Positions 1-8,977 of a stretch of DNA of 40,632 nt are shown in pieces; positions within the stretch are counted from its first letter, which is position 1; every line of letters starts with the position of its first letter. A model generated the notes under the pieces. The model did no database searches. It was not told the DNA's origin and saw only the letters and a list, made by a program, of their open reading frames with translations. The translations under genes and the position numbers were made by a program. The stretch comes from Rhodospirillales bacterium. GTDB taxonomy: Bacteria; Pseudomonadota; Alphaproteobacteria; Rhodospirillales; 2-12-FULL-67-15. The DNA lies in assembly GCA_009693905.1 (NCBI GenBank), contig SHWG01000003.1, forward strand, positions 1 through 40,632, read 5' to 3'.

Positions 1-597
1 CGTTCCGCCAGCATTTCCGTCGCCGGCTCTCATGTCGAACTCAGATCGGTGATCGCCTTCCTCTATCGCGGCACGGATCAATTCGCGGGACGGATCGACG
101 CGGAAAGCGCCGTCCTCGGCGACGGATACTGGGACCTGCGCAACGTCTGGCTTCACCGCCCGGAGGAGACGACGGTGTTCGCCGCCACCCATCGTCTTCC
201 CACCGAACTGACGCTCACGCGCATTCAAGACAGTTTTTCCCCGCCCGAAACCATGTCGTTCTGGGACCTGCCCAATTTCATCGACTCGTTGCGCCTGGCG
301 GGCTTTTCGGCCCTGCGCCACCGTCTGTACCTGCACAGCCTTCTCGCCGCCCCGTTCCTGATGATGGCGATGGTGCTTCTGGCGGCGACTTTCACGCTTC
401 GCCACGTCCGCCACGGGGGAACGCCGGGCATCGTCGGCTTCGGTGTCATGACCGGGTTCCTGGTTTATTTCTTTTCCGACGTGTCCTTGGCGCTCGGTCT
501 TTCGAGCGGCATTCCCGTCGCGCTGGCCGCCTGGACCCCGGCCGGCATCGCCGGCCTGATCGGCATCGCGCTCCTGCTCCATCTGGAGGACGGGTAA
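1..597 (+). CDS. lptG: LPS export ABC transporter permease LptG (3' part)
   Basis: The reading frame is open from the first base of the window, so this is the C-terminal ~198 residues of a gene that starts upstream. LptG is one of the two inner-membrane permeases of the LptBFG transporter that extracts lipopolysaccharide and pushes it onto the LptC/LptA/LptD bridge. The fragment shows the end of the periplasmic beta-jellyroll (up to about residue 80), then three hydrophobic helices: one beginning LYLHSLLAAPFLMM, one around GVMTGFLVYFFSDV, and a last one near the C-terminus. This arrangement is typical of the YjgP/YjgQ family. It ends 2 bases before lptD, which supports the assignment and suggests co-transcription. 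Confidence 0.9.
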   Translation, partial: RSASISVAGSHVELRSVIAFLYRGTDQFAGRIDAESAVLGDGYWDLRNVWLHRPEETTVFAATHRLPTELTLTRIQDSFSPPETMSFWDLPNFIDSLRLAGFSALRHRLYLHSLLAAPFLMMAMVLLAATFTLRHVRHGGTPGIVGFGVMTGFLVYFFSDVSLALGLSSGIPVALAAWTPAGIAGLIGIALLLHLEDG

Positions 598-599
598 GC

Positions 600-2816
600 A
601 TGCGCCCGGGCGCGAAGACGCAAAAACTCAAGGACCCGGCGGCATTATCCGCGCCCGGTCTTTTGTCTGGGCGGCTTGCGCCGCCGAGCCCGATCCGCTC
701 AAGCGCGGCTATTTTACTCGTCGCGCTCGTGCTGACCGCCGTCCCCGCGGCGGGCCAGGTCCGCCCGGACGGCGCCCCGCCGGTGAACCTGACCGCCGAC
801 GAAGTCGTTCACAATCGCGATCTCGGGGTCGTGACCGCCAGCGGCAACGTCGAGATCATTCAAGGTCCGCGTTCACTCTATGCCGATTCCATCACTTACA
901 ACGAACGCCAGGACCAGATCAGCGCCAGCGGCAATGTCCGCCTGCACGAACCCAACGGCGACGTCATTTTCGCCGACTACGTGGATCTGAGCGGCGACAT
1001 GCGCGAAGGCACGCTGAAGAGTCTGCGCCTGCTGCTGACCGACCGCTCCCGCATCGTCGCCTCCGAGGGGCGGCGATCGGACGGAACGCGCCTCGATCTC
1101 GATCGGGCGGTTTACAGTCCCTGCGAGTCGTGCAAGACGAATCCGTCGCGGCCGCTGCTGTGGCAAGTTAAAGCCGTGCGTGTGATCCACGACTCCGATC
1201 GCCAAACGGTCGAATACAAAGATGCCTGGTTAGAGATGTTCGGGGTTCCGGTCGCCTACACGCCCTACTTCTCCCACCCCGATCCGACGGTTAAACGCCG
1301 CACCGGATTCCTCCCGCCCAGCATCGGCAGTTCCAATTATTTCGGCTCCACGCTTCAGACCCCGTACTTCTGGGACATCGCCCCCAATCACGATCTGACC
1401 TTCACCCCGCTGCTCACGAGCCTCCAGGGCGTCGGCCTCGGCGCCGAGCATCGCTTTATCGGCCAGAAAAGCGAGATCAAGGGCAAATTCAGCGGCGCGG
1501 TCAACGACAACGGCGAATTGCGCGGCCATGTCGACATGAAAAGTCGATTCAACCTGAACGACACCTGGCGCTGGGGCGTCGATGCCCAGCGTTCGACCGA
1601 CGATACCTACACCCGCCAATACCGCTACAACACCCCACCGACGCTGACCTCGCGGCTTTACACCGAAGGATTCCGGGGCCGCAACTACATGGCCGCCAAC
1701 GGCTACGCCTTCCAGGGATTGCGGGATACCGACAAGCCGGGCCAAGCGCCGCTGATTCTGCCCTCCTTGGACTACTCCCACGTCGGCGAACCGCGCGCCG
1801 GCGGGGGCCGCACGCGCATGGACGCGAACCTGCTCGCCTTCACCCGCGATCAAGGAACCGACGTGAGGCGCCTGTCCGTCGCGCCCGGCTGGGATCTCCC
1901 GTACGTCGGGCCGGCCGGCGACGTTTACAAACTCTCGGCCACGCTCAGGGGCGACCTCTATCATGTGGACGATCATGTCATTTCGGGCCGGCGCGCCCCC
2001 TACTCCGGGACCGCCGGGCGCGTCTATCCCGAAGCCGCTCTCGAATGGCGCTATCCCTTCGTCCGCCGCCACGAGGGCGTGAGCGAGTTGTTCGAACCCA
2101 TCACCTCGCTCGTGGTCAGTCCCTACGGAGGCAACCTCGTCAAGATTCCCAACGAGGACAGCCGCGAAGTCGAATTCGACGAGACCAACCTGTTCACCGG
2201 GCGGAGATTCGCGGGCATCGACCGGGTCGAGACCGGCCCCCGTTTCAATTACGGACTGCGCTGGAGTGTGTTCGGCGATCAAGGCGGCAGCACTTCGGTT
2301 TTATTCGGCCAGTCGGTGCGCGCCCGCGACGACAGCACCTTCGCCCGGGGCACCGGGCTGGAGGACCATTTTTCCGATTTCGTCGGCCGAGTTAACATTC
2401 GCCCCATGAAGAATTTGAGCCTCGATTACCGCACCCGGCTCGACAAAGACAATTTCCAGCCTCTGCGCAACGAGGTCAGCGCCACTGTCGGTCCCAAGGC
2501 GCTTACGGTCGGATTTAACTACCTGTTCTCCGAAAAAGTCTCCGACAGCAGCATTCCGACCTTGGAGCAGCTTTCGCTCAACGCAGCTTCGCAACTCTCG
2601 CGCAACTGGCGCGTCAGTTTTGCCTCGCTTCAGGACATCGAAGCGAACGCTCTCAGGGCTCTTTTGCTGAATGCGACGTACGAAGACGAATGTTTCATTA
2701 TAGCCGCCGACGTGCGCCGGTCGTTTTTCTATGACCGCGGTCTGAAAACCGACGATTCGATCATTTTGCGCCTGACCTTCAAGACCCTCGGCGAGATAGG
2801 CTCCTCGATGTTCTAG
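600..2816 (+). CDS. lptD: LPS-assembly outer membrane protein LptD
   Basis: LptD (OstA/Imp) is the outer-membrane beta-barrel that, with LptE, places LPS in the outer leaflet. The 738-residue product has a hydrophobic signal segment at about 34-52 ending near VPAAG. An LptA-like OstA domain begins around residue 63 (NLTADEVVHNRDLGVVTASG), and a long barrel with alternating Tyr/Arg-rich strands runs to a terminal Phe. A CxxC pair (Cys175, Cys178) and a single Cys698 near the C-terminus are candidates for the inter-domain disulfides known in LptD; which pairs form cannot be read from sequence. The N-terminus before the signal segment is rather long, so the start may be slightly downstream. It follows lptG by 2 bases and precedes surA, whose product helps fold LptD. 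Confidence 0.95.
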   Translation: MRPGAKTQKLKDPAALSAPGLLSGRLAPPSPIRSSAAILLVALVLTAVPAAGQVRPDGAPPVNLTADEVVHNRDLGVVTASGNVEIIQGPRSLYADSITYNERQDQISASGNVRLHEPNGDVIFADYVDLSGDMREGTLKSLRLLLTDRSRIVASEGRRSDGTRLDLDRAVYSPCESCKTNPSRPLLWQVKAVRVIHDSDRQTVEYKDAWLEMFGVPVAYTPYFSHPDPTVKRRTGFLPPSIGSSNYFGSTLQTPYFWDIAPNHDLTFTPLLTSLQGVGLGAEHRFIGQKSEIKGKFSGAVNDNGELRGHVDMKSRFNLNDTWRWGVDAQRSTDDTYTRQYRYNTPPTLTSRLYTEGFRGRNYMAANGYAFQGLRDTDKPGQAPLILPSLDYSHVGEPRAGGGRTRMDANLLAFTRDQGTDVRRLSVAPGWDLPYVGPAGDVYKLSATLRGDLYHVDDHVISGRRAPYSGTAGRVYPEAALEWRYPFVRRHEGVSELFEPITSLVVSPYGGNLVKIPNEDSREVEFDETNLFTGRRFAGIDRVETGPRFNYGLRWSVFGDQGGSTSVLFGQSVRARDDSTFARGTGLEDHFSDFVGRVNIRPMKNLSLDYRTRLDKDNFQPLRNEVSATVGPKALTVGFNYLFSEKVSDSSIPTLEQLSLNAASQLSRNWRVSFASLQDIEANALRALLLNATYEDECFIIAADVRRSFFYDRGLKTDDSIILRLTFKTLGEIGSSMF

Positions 2817-2872
2817 CAAGCCGCCGTGGAAGGGGTGGCGGAGGGGGCGGCGCGGGGTTATCATTTCCGCCC

Positions 2873-4174
2873 ATGAATCCATCGCCCTTTTCCGCCGTGT
2901 TTCTGATCGCGGCCGGCTTGGCGCTGGCGCCCGGGCCGGCCTTGGCGCAGCAAGGCACGCCCGCGCCGAGCCTGGCGCGGACCACCGTCGAGGGCATCGC
3001 CGCCGTCGTCAACGACGAACCCATTTCGCATCTCGACCTCGATCACCGTCTGCGCTTCACGCTGCTGACCGCCGGACTTCCCGACACCGCCGAGACACGC
3101 CGGCGCCTGATTCCCGACGCGATCCAGGGCCTGATCGACGAGCGTCTCAAGACCCAGGAGGCCAAGCGCCTCGGCATCAAGACCGAAAAAGCGGAAACCG
3201 AAAGAATCCTCGGCCGCATGGAATCCCAGGGCGGAATGCCGCCGGGGGGAATGAAGTCGTACCTGGAAAACATTGGAATCAGGCTCGGCACGCTCACCGA
3301 GCGGATCGAGGCCGATATTTTCTGGCGCCAGATCGTCACCCGGCGCTACCGTCGCGGCATCCAGATCAGCGACGAGGAGGTGGACGAACACCTCGTCCGC
3401 ATTCGCGCCAATGCCGGCAAGCCGCAGAGTCTTGCCGCCGAGATCTTCATCGCCGTCGAAGATCCGGCCAAGGAACGCGAAGCGGCCGCGCTCGCCGCCC
3501 GCCTGGTCGAGCAGATCCGCGGGGGCGTGCCGTTCCGCGCCATCGCCCAAAACTTTTCCCACAGCCCCTCGGCGGCCCAAGGCGGCGACCTCGGCTGGAT
3601 GCCCGCGGGGCAGATGGAGTCCGCGGTCGACCAGGCGCTCGCCGTCCTCCAGCCCGGCCAGATCTCGTCGCCGGTGCGCGGCGAGAGCGGTTATTTCGTC
3701 CTGCTCTTGCGCGAACGCCGCGCCGGTTCGGCCATGGCCGAATCGGAACCGGTGCTCACCTTGCATCAAGTTATGGTCCCAATCCCGCCCAACCCGACGC
3801 CGGCGCAAATCCGGGTCCAGCTCGCCCAGGCGGAGTCTCTCGTCGGCAACGCCCAATCCTGCGCCGACATGGAACAGGCGGCCAAGGCATCCGGCGCGCC
3901 CATGTCGGGAAGCCTCGGCACGGTTAAGTTGAGTTCCCTGCCGCCGGAAACGCGCGCGCTGGTGGAGAACCTTCCTGTCAACACGCCGAGCCAGGCGCTC
4001 CAGGCCAAGGACGCCTTCATCGTCATGATGGTCTGCAAGCGCGAGATGACCACCGCCGATTCCGAGCAACGCCAGCGCGTGCTCAATATGCTGGTCGACG
4101 AGCGCTTGCAGCTCGGCGCCCGCCAGTACCTGCGCGATCTTCGCCGCACGGCCTTCGTGGATGTCCGTGTCTAA
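2873..4174 (+). CDS. surA: Periplasmic chaperone / peptidyl-prolyl isomerase SurA
   Basis: SurA is a periplasmic chaperone for outer-membrane beta-barrels. The 433-residue product begins with a clear signal peptide ending PALA at about residue 25. A SurA N-terminal chaperone domain follows from about 40 to 165 (VEGIAAVVNDEPISHLDLDH and onward). A parvulin domain at about 185-285 contains FRAIAQNFSHSPSAAQGGDL and GWMPAGQM, the usual PPIC hallmarks. A second, divergent parvulin-like segment follows (TLHQVMVPIPPNPTPAQI). Its last 14 bases overlap the start of pdxA, giving translational coupling. The order lptD-surA-pdxA-rsmA is the classical proteobacterial arrangement. Confidence 0.94.
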   Translation: MNPSPFSAVFLIAAGLALAPGPALAQQGTPAPSLARTTVEGIAAVVNDEPISHLDLDHRLRFTLLTAGLPDTAETRRRLIPDAIQGLIDERLKTQEAKRLGIKTEKAETERILGRMESQGGMPPGGMKSYLENIGIRLGTLTERIEADIFWRQIVTRRYRRGIQISDEEVDEHLVRIRANAGKPQSLAAEIFIAVEDPAKEREAAALAARLVEQIRGGVPFRAIAQNFSHSPSAAQGGDLGWMPAGQMESAVDQALAVLQPGQISSPVRGESGYFVLLLRERRAGSAMAESEPVLTLHQVMVPIPPNPTPAQIRVQLAQAESLVGNAQSCADMEQAAKASGAPMSGSLGTVKLSSLPPETRALVENLPVNTPSQALQAKDAFIVMMVCKREMTTADSEQRQRVLNMLVDERLQLGARQYLRDLRRTAFVDVRV

Positions 4175-5267
4175 GAATCCGCCCACGCCCGAGTCCGGAT
4201 CCGATCCGGCGTCCGCGGGCTCGGGCCCGCTCGCGCTCACCATGGGCGAGCCCGCCGGCATCGGCGGCGAAATCGCGCTCAAAGCCTGGTTCGCGCGCGA
4301 GCGGGATCGCCTGCCGCCGTTCTTTCTGATCGACGACCCGGAACGGATGCAGGCGCTCGCCCGCCGCCTCGCGCTGGCGGTGCCGGTCAAGGCCATTACC
4401 GGGCCCGAAGACGCGCGGACCGTATTCCGCTCCGCCCTGCCCGTGCTGCCCGAGACACTCCCCAAGGCGGTCGAACCCGGCCACCCCGATGCCGCTAACG
4501 GCGTGGCGGTGCGCCGCTCGATCGAGCGCGCGGTCGAGTTGGTGCGGGCGGGACGGGCATCCGCCCTGGTCACCAACCCGATCCACAAGGCTTCGCTTTA
4601 TAAAGGGGGATTCCCATACGCCGGGCACACGGAGTTCCTGGCGGCGCTGGCCGAGGTCGCGACGCCGCCGGTGATGATGCTCGCCTGCGATGCGCTTCGC
4701 GTCGTGCCGGTGACGATCCACGTCAGTCTGGTCGAATCGATCCGCGCCCTGACCACCGCCGCGATCGTCACCAAGGCCGCGATCACGGCCAAGGCGCTCG
4801 CCCGGGATTTCGGCATCCGCGCGCCGAGGCTCGCGATCGCCGGCCTCAACCCCCACGCCGGCGAAGGGGGCGGCATGGGCAGCGAGGAAGAAACCGTCAT
4901 CCGTCCGGCGATCGAGCAGCTGCGGGCACGCGGGATCGAAGCGTCGGGCCCGTGGCCGCCGGACACCATGTTCGCGCCCGCCGCCCGCGCGACCTACGAC
5001 GTCGCCATCTGCATGTACCACGACCAGGCGCTGATCCCGATCAAGACCATCGCCTTCGACGAAGCGGTCAACTTGACCCTCGGATTGCCGTTCGTGCGCA
5101 CTTCGCCCGACCACGGCACCGCTTTCGACATCGCCGGCACCGGCGCGGCAAGACCGGCGAGCCTGATCGCGGCGATCCGCATGGCCGCGCGCATGGCGGC
5201 GATGCGCGCCCGGGTGGACATGGGCTCGGGCGCCGGCGCCGCCGCCTTCACCGGCGACGGCATATGA
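4161..5267 (+). CDS. pdxA: 4-hydroxythreonine-4-phosphate dehydrogenase PdxA
   Basis: PdxA oxidises 4-phosphohydroxy-L-threonine in the DXP-dependent pyridoxal 5'-phosphate pathway, using NAD and a divalent metal. Family motifs are intact over 368 residues: [11 protein letters not shown] near residue 27, a His in [24 protein letters not shown], and the metal/substrate segment [11 protein letters not shown] followed by [14 protein letters not shown]. These carry the three metal-binding histidines expected of the family. The first ~22 residues are a Ser/Pro/Gly-rich extension before the conserved core, so the true start could be later, but the overlap with surA favours this ATG. The stop shares an ATGA with the rsmA start. 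Confidence 0.94.
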   Translation: MSVSKNPPTPESGSDPASAGSGPLALTMGEPAGIGGEIALKAWFARERDRLPPFFLIDDPERMQALARRLALAVPVKAITGPEDARTVFRSALPVLPETLPKAVEPGHPDAANGVAVRRSIERAVELVRAGRASALVTNPIHKASLYKGGFPYAGHTEFLAALAEVATPPVMMLACDALRVVPVTIHVSLVESIRALTTAAIVTKAAITAKALARDFGIRAPRLAIAGLNPHAGEGGGMGSEEETVIRPAIEQLRARGIEASGPWPPDTMFAPAARATYDVAICMYHDQALIPIKTIAFDEAVNLTLGLPFVRTSPDHGTAFDIAGTGAARPASLIAAIRMAARMAAMRARVDMGSGAGAAAFTGDGI

Positions 5268-6088
5268 ACACGGACCCGGCGGGAATTCCTCCGCTCCGCG
5301 ACGTCATCCGCCGCTTCGAGCTTTTCCCCCGCCGCTCGCTCGGCCAGCATTTTCTCCTCGATCCCAACTTGACCGCGCGGATCGCCCGTGCCGCGGGCGA
5401 TCTCAAGGACTCGAACGTGATCGAGGTCGGCCCCGGCCCGGGCGGGTTGACCCGGGCGCTACTTGCCGCCGGCGCCCGGGTGACGGCGGTGGAGAAGGAT
5501 TCCCGCTGTGTCGCGGCGCTCAGGGAACTGGAAGGCGCGTATCCGGGAAGATTGCGGGTGATCGAGATGGACGCGTTGGCGGCGGATGCGCGGGCGCTCG
5601 TCCCCGCCCCCCGGCGCATCGTCGCCAATCTGCCCTACAACATTGCGGCGCCGCTGCTGATCGGCTGGCTCAAGCAAATTCGCGAAGACAGCCATGCCTT
5701 CGCGCGCTTGACGCTGATGTTTCAAAAAGAAGTCGCCGAACGGCTGTTCACCCCGCCCGGCTCGAAGGTCTACGGCCGGCTATCGGTAATGACCCAATGG
5801 CTCTGCGACGGGTTTTGCGAATTCGACGTTTCGCCCAAGGCCTTCGTCCCGCCGCCCAAGGTCACTTCGGCGGTCGTGACGTTGATCCCGCGCGCCATGC
5901 CGCTCGGCGGCGATGCGGTTGCCTGGCCGGCGATGGAACGCACCGTCGCCGCCGCCTTCGGCCAGCGGCGCAAGATGTTGCGCCAGTCCTTGAAACGGAT
6001 TGGCCTCGACCCCGAGCCCCGCGGCATCGAAGGCACCCGGCGGGCGGAGACCCTTTCGGTCGAGGAGTTCGTGGCGCTGGCGAAGTAA
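5264..6088 (+). CDS. rsmA: 16S rRNA dimethyladenosine transferase RsmA/KsgA
   Basis: RsmA dimethylates two adjacent adenosines in the 3'-terminal hairpin of 16S rRNA during late 30S assembly. The 274-residue product has [12 protein letters not shown] at 25-36, the SAM-binding motif EVGPGPGG at 54-61, the acidic ribose-binding VEKD at 76-79 and the catalytic motif NLPYN at 122-126. A C-terminal helical domain begins around KVTSAVVTL. The start is the ATG of the ATGA junction with pdxA. The frame is open further upstream inside pdxA, but there the translation is low-complexity shadow sequence, so the start was placed here. Confidence 0.95.
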   Translation: MNTDPAGIPPLRDVIRRFELFPRRSLGQHFLLDPNLTARIARAAGDLKDSNVIEVGPGPGGLTRALLAAGARVTAVEKDSRCVAALRELEGAYPGRLRVIEMDALAADARALVPAPRRIVANLPYNIAAPLLIGWLKQIREDSHAFARLTLMFQKEVAERLFTPPGSKVYGRLSVMTQWLCDGFCEFDVSPKAFVPPPKVTSAVVTLIPRAMPLGGDAVAWPAMERTVAAAFGQRRKMLRQSLKRIGLDPEPRGIEGTRRAETLSVEEFVALAK

Positions 6089-6106
6089 CGCGCGCTCATC
6101 GCCCCA

Positions 6107-6184
6107 GGCGGCGAACGCCGCCAAAACAAAAGACCTGGCGCGAATTCTATTTTCCGCCCGCCTTATCGGCGGGACCGCGCCAGG
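6107..6184. terminator. Nested hairpins between convergent genes
   Basis: Between rsmA (ending 6088) and the convergent nitronate monooxygenase-like gene (ending 6163) there are three perfect inverted repeats. GGCGGCG/CGCCGCC is at 6107-6122. An outer 9-bp stem, CCTGGCGCG (6134-6142) with CGCGCCAGG (6176-6184), encloses an inner 6-bp stem at 6157-6162 and 6168-6173. None is followed by a clear T-run, so intrinsic termination is uncertain; the position suits a bidirectional transcription barrier. The minus-strand stop codon lies in the inner loop. Confidence 0.4.
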
Positions 6185-7248
6185 CGGCGAAGGACCGCTT
6201 GAGTTTCTTCGGCGAGCTTCACGGTCAATTCGCCGGCCGGCATTTCCCGCCCGAGCGCCGCGGCCTGCCCCGACCACAGCGGCGAGAAGTCGCCCGAGCC
6301 CCGCTCTTCCGCTTTCGCCCGCAACGGTGCCAGCGCGCCCGCGGCGAGCGGAAATTCCGGCGCGATATCGGAAAGCGGCCCCACCTCGCGCATGACGCGA
6401 TTCAATAAACCCCGCGCCGGGCGGCCGGTCATCAAATTGGTGAGTCGGGTCGAGTCGTCGCGCGCAACTTTCAGCGCCGCCCGGAAGGGCGCGGAGACTT
6501 TCGTCTCCGGGCAGAACAGGTACGCGGTCCCGATCTGGGCGGCGGCCGCGCCCAGCGCCAGCGCGGCGGCAATCCCGCGCGCGTCGGCGATGGCGCCCGC
6601 CGCGATCACCGGGACCTTGACCGCGTCGGCGATCTGCGGCACCAGGGCGAAGGTGCCGACCTGGCCGGCGATGTCCTCGCTCAAGAACATGCCGCGATGG
6701 CCGCCGGCCTCGATCCCTTGGGCGACGATCGCATCGGCGCCGTGGGCCTCGAGCCAACGCGCTTCCGCAACCGTGGTCGCCGAACTCACGATCGCACAGC
6801 CCGCGCGCTTGACCCGTTCAACCAACTCGGGCGCGGGCAGGCCGAAATGAAAACTCGCGACCCGGGGCCGCAATGCCTCCACCAACGCGCACAACGCCGC
6901 ATCGAACGGCATCCGTATGCTCGACGGGACCGGTGCGGCGGGATCGAGGCCGTATTCCCGGTAATAGGGCGCGAGCCGGTCGCGCCACGCCGCCTCGCGG
7001 GCGTTGTTCAACTCGGGCGGCGTGTGACAGAAGAAATTGAGGTTGAAGGGTTTTTGCGTGCGGCGGCGGATTTTTTCGACCTCGGCGCGGATTTGCTCCG
7101 CGTTGAACATCGCGCACGGCAGCGAGCCGAGGCCACCCGCCGCCGAGACCTCCGCCGCCAACGCGCCGTCCATGGCGCCGGCCATCGGCGCCTGAACGAG
7201 CGGAAACTCGATCCCGAAAAGTTCGATCAGTCGCCGGTCGGGCCACAT
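6163..7248 (-). CDS. Nitronate monooxygenase family FMN protein
   Basis: The 361-residue product belongs to the nitronate monooxygenase (2-nitropropane dioxygenase) family of FMN-dependent TIM-barrel oxidases. Visible motifs are the N-terminal FPLVQAPMAGAMDGALAAEV, the glycine-rich AQGIEAGGHRGMF with the usual catalytic-position His, and the phosphate-binding GAIADARGIAAALALGAAA followed by QIGTAYLFCPET. Family members detoxify alkyl nitronates such as propionate 3-nitronate; the substrate here cannot be assigned. It follows gmk by 13 bases on the same strand, so it probably lies at the end of a yicC-gmk transcription unit. Some relatives act as enoyl-ACP reductases (FabK type), but FabK identity is not supported by any motif I can point to. 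Confidence 0.85.
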   Translation of the reverse strand: MWPDRRLIELFGIEFPLVQAPMAGAMDGALAAEVSAAGGLGSLPCAMFNAEQIRAEVEKIRRRTQKPFNLNFFCHTPPELNNAREAAWRDRLAPYYREYGLDPAAPVPSSIRMPFDAALCALVEALRPRVASFHFGLPAPELVERVKRAGCAIVSSATTVAEARWLEAHGADAIVAQGIEAGGHRGMFLSEDIAGQVGTFALVPQIADAVKVPVIAAGAIADARGIAAALALGAAAAQIGTAYLFCPETKVSAPFRAALKVARDDSTRLTNLMTGRPARGLLNRVMREVGPLSDIAPEFPLAAGALAPLRAKAEERGSGDFSPLWSGQAAALGREMPAGELTVKLAEETQAVLRRLARSRR

Positions 7249-7261
7249 GGCGGGAGTTTTC

Positions 7262-7897
7262 TTACTTTTCCTCGCACATCTTCGCGACGAACTCGGCCAA
7301 TCCCGACTGGCGGTCGCGCCGGAGGCGCTCGGCGGCGAGGATCGCTCTCACCCGGGCGATCGAGCTTTCGACGTCGACGTTGACGACGATGTAGTCGTAT
7401 TCGGCCCAATGGCTCATTTCGGCCGCGGCGCGGGCCATGCGGCTCCGCACCACCTCGGGCGGATCCTGGGCGCGGGTGCGGAGGCGCTGCTCCAATTCCG
7501 CCAGCGAAGGCGGCAGGATGAACACGCTGGCGAGATCGGCGCGCGCCGATTCCTTCAGCTTCTGGGTGCCCTGCCAATCGACGTCGAAAAGCACGTCATG
7601 GCCGGATTTCAGGGCCGCCTCCACCGGCGCGCGCGGCGTGCCGTAGAAATTGTCGAAGACCCGGGCGTGTTCCAGGAATTCGCCTTTTTCCGCCATCGTT
7701 TCGAATTCCGCGACGCTCTTGAAAAAATAATCCCGGCCGTCCACCTCGCCCGGACGCGCCGGGCGGGTGGTGGCGGAAGTCGACATGACCAGGCCGGACT
7801 CGCGCCGCAAAAGCTCGCGCGAGATCGTCGTCTTGCCCGCGCCCGAGGGCGAGGACAGAACCAGCATCAGGCCACGGCGATTGATTCCATGCTGCAT
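7262..7897 (-). CDS. gmk: Guanylate kinase
   Basis: Gmk phosphorylates GMP to GDP with ATP. The 211-residue product shows the P-loop SSPSGAGKTT at about 15-24, the GMP-binding TTRPARPGEVDGRDYFF and the EFLEHARVFDNFYGTP stretch, all diagnostic. An AAGGTG element about 6 bases upstream supports the ATG at 7897. It lies downstream of yicC on the same strand, the common yicC-gmk pairing in Proteobacteria. Confidence 0.95.
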   Translation of the reverse strand: MQHGINRRGLMLVLSSPSGAGKTTISRELLRRESGLVMSTSATTRPARPGEVDGRDYFFKSVAEFETMAEKGEFLEHARVFDNFYGTPRAPVEAALKSGHDVLFDVDWQGTQKLKESARADLASVFILPPSLAELEQRLRTRAQDPPEVVRSRMARAAAEMSHWAEYDYIVVNVDVESSIARVRAILAAERLRRDRQSGLAEFVAKMCEEK

Positions 7898-8004
7898 TTT
7901 TTCACCTTAAGTCATTCGGCGCATACGCGCCGCCGGCCCCTTGGGTCGGCCGGATTCCCAGATTTTTGAAGTAATTTTTCTTATGGGAATTCGGTATCGT
8001 TTGA
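7898..8004. other. yicC-gmk spacer with inverted repeats
   Basis: The 107-base spacer holds two GC-rich inverted repeats, CGGCGC/GCGCCG (7917-7932) and CCGGCC/GGCCGG (7933-7953), followed on the plus-strand side by an A+T-rich stretch. On the transcribed minus strand they sit between the yicC stop and the gmk start. They could form stable hairpins that partly terminate transcription or protect the mRNA. No T-run follows on that strand. Confidence 0.35.
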
Positions 8005-8880
8005 TCATTCGATGTTCTGCACTTGTTCGCGGAACTGCTCGATCGTGGCCTTGAGATCGAGCCCGATCCGGGTCAGCTCCACGTTCTCGGACTTGGAGCA
8101 GAGCGTGTTGGCCTCGCGGTTGAATTCCTGGCAGAGGAAATCGAGCCGCCGTCCGATGCCCGCGCCGTCGGCCAGCAACTCGCGCGCCTGGCCGACGTGG
8201 GCCTTGAGGCGGTCCAGCTCTTCGCGCAAGTCGGACTTGGCGGCAAGCAACGCCACTTCCAGCGCGAGCCGCTCGGAGGGCATGGCGGGCGAGGCTTCGA
8301 GCAAGGCGGCGACGTTCTTCTGGAGGCGTTCCCGGATCGCTTGGGGTTGAAGCGCCGCCAGTTTTTCCGCCGCCCCGGTCAACGCCTCGATTTCGTCGAG
8401 CCGCCCGCCGAGCGCCTGGCCAAGCTTGTTGCCTTCGCCCGCGCGCGCGAGCACGAGGCGCACCAGCGCCTGGTCGAGGTCCTTGAGGATCGCGGTTTCG
8501 CGCCGCTCGCGTTCTTCGGCGCTCGGCTCGTGCTCGGCGGGTTCGATCACGCCCCGCAACCCGAGCAGCCCGTCCACCGACGGCGGCCGGGCCGACGGCA
8601 GGCGGTGGGAAAGTTCGGTCGCGAGGTGAATCGCCTGTTCCAGCACCTCGCGGTTGACGGCGATTCCGCCGCCCGCGCCGGTGCGCGCGAGGGCGAGCGT
8701 CGCCTGGATATTGCCGCGCTTCAAGTGCTTGGCGATCAGGTCCCGGGACGGCCCTTCGATCTTCTCGAAGCCCAAAGGCAGGCGCAGCCGGGAATCGAGG
8801 CCGCGGCCGTTGACGCTGCGGATTTCCCACGTCCAGGCGGTTTGATCGTCCTTACCGTCGGCGCGCGCGAACCCGGTCAT
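8005..8880 (-). CDS. yicC: YicC family endoribonuclease/stress protein
   Basis: The product (291 residues from the ATG at 8880) starts with the family signature SMTGFARADG and ends with the DUF1732 block containing GRRLDFLCQEFNREANTLCS and a helix rich in Glu/Gln. E. coli YicC is a metal-dependent endoribonuclease linked to small-RNA decay. The frame is open further upstream, but the conserved MTGFAR start and the promoter-like elements upstream fix the start. It is followed by gmk. No strong Shine-Dalgarno sequence lies directly upstream of this ATG. Confidence 0.9.
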   Translation of the reverse strand: MTGFARADGKDDQTAWTWEIRSVNGRGLDSRLRLPLGFEKIEGPSRDLIAKHLKRGNIQATLALARTGAGGGIAVNREVLEQAIHLATELSHRLPSARPPSVDGLLGLRGVIEPAEHEPSAEERERRETAILKDLDQALVRLVLARAGEGNKLGQALGGRLDEIEALTGAAEKLAALQPQAIRERLQKNVAALLEASPAMPSERLALEVALLAAKSDLREELDRLKAHVGQARELLADGAGIGRRLDFLCQEFNREANTLCSKSENVELTRIGLDLKATIEQFREQVQNIE

Positions 8881-8926
8881 GGAATAAAGCGTCAAGAAAA
8901 TCTCCCGGTCTCGGCCAATGGAGGCG

Positions 8927-8956
8927 TTTATACCCCGCCCCGCGCCGTCCCGCCAA
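8927..8956 (-). promoter_or_regulatory. Candidate promoter for yicC-gmk
   Basis: Read on the minus strand, TTGGCG (8956-8951) is followed after 18 bases by TATAAA (8932-8927), about 47 bases upstream of the yicC start. The -10 matches the sigma-70 consensus in 5 of 6 bases; the -35 is moderate. The GC-rich spacer is unusual for a strong promoter. Confidence 0.4.
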
Positions 8957-8977
8957 TCTGGTATCCTGGCGCCCGCC

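Noticed and set aside
4083..5114. Long minus-strand ORF opposite pdxA, and similar long shadows opposite fabF, purF, dnaB and the double permease
   Set aside because: Long antisense frames are expected at this G+C; compositions are Arg/Gly/Asp-rich and the plus-strand genes are well-conserved families.
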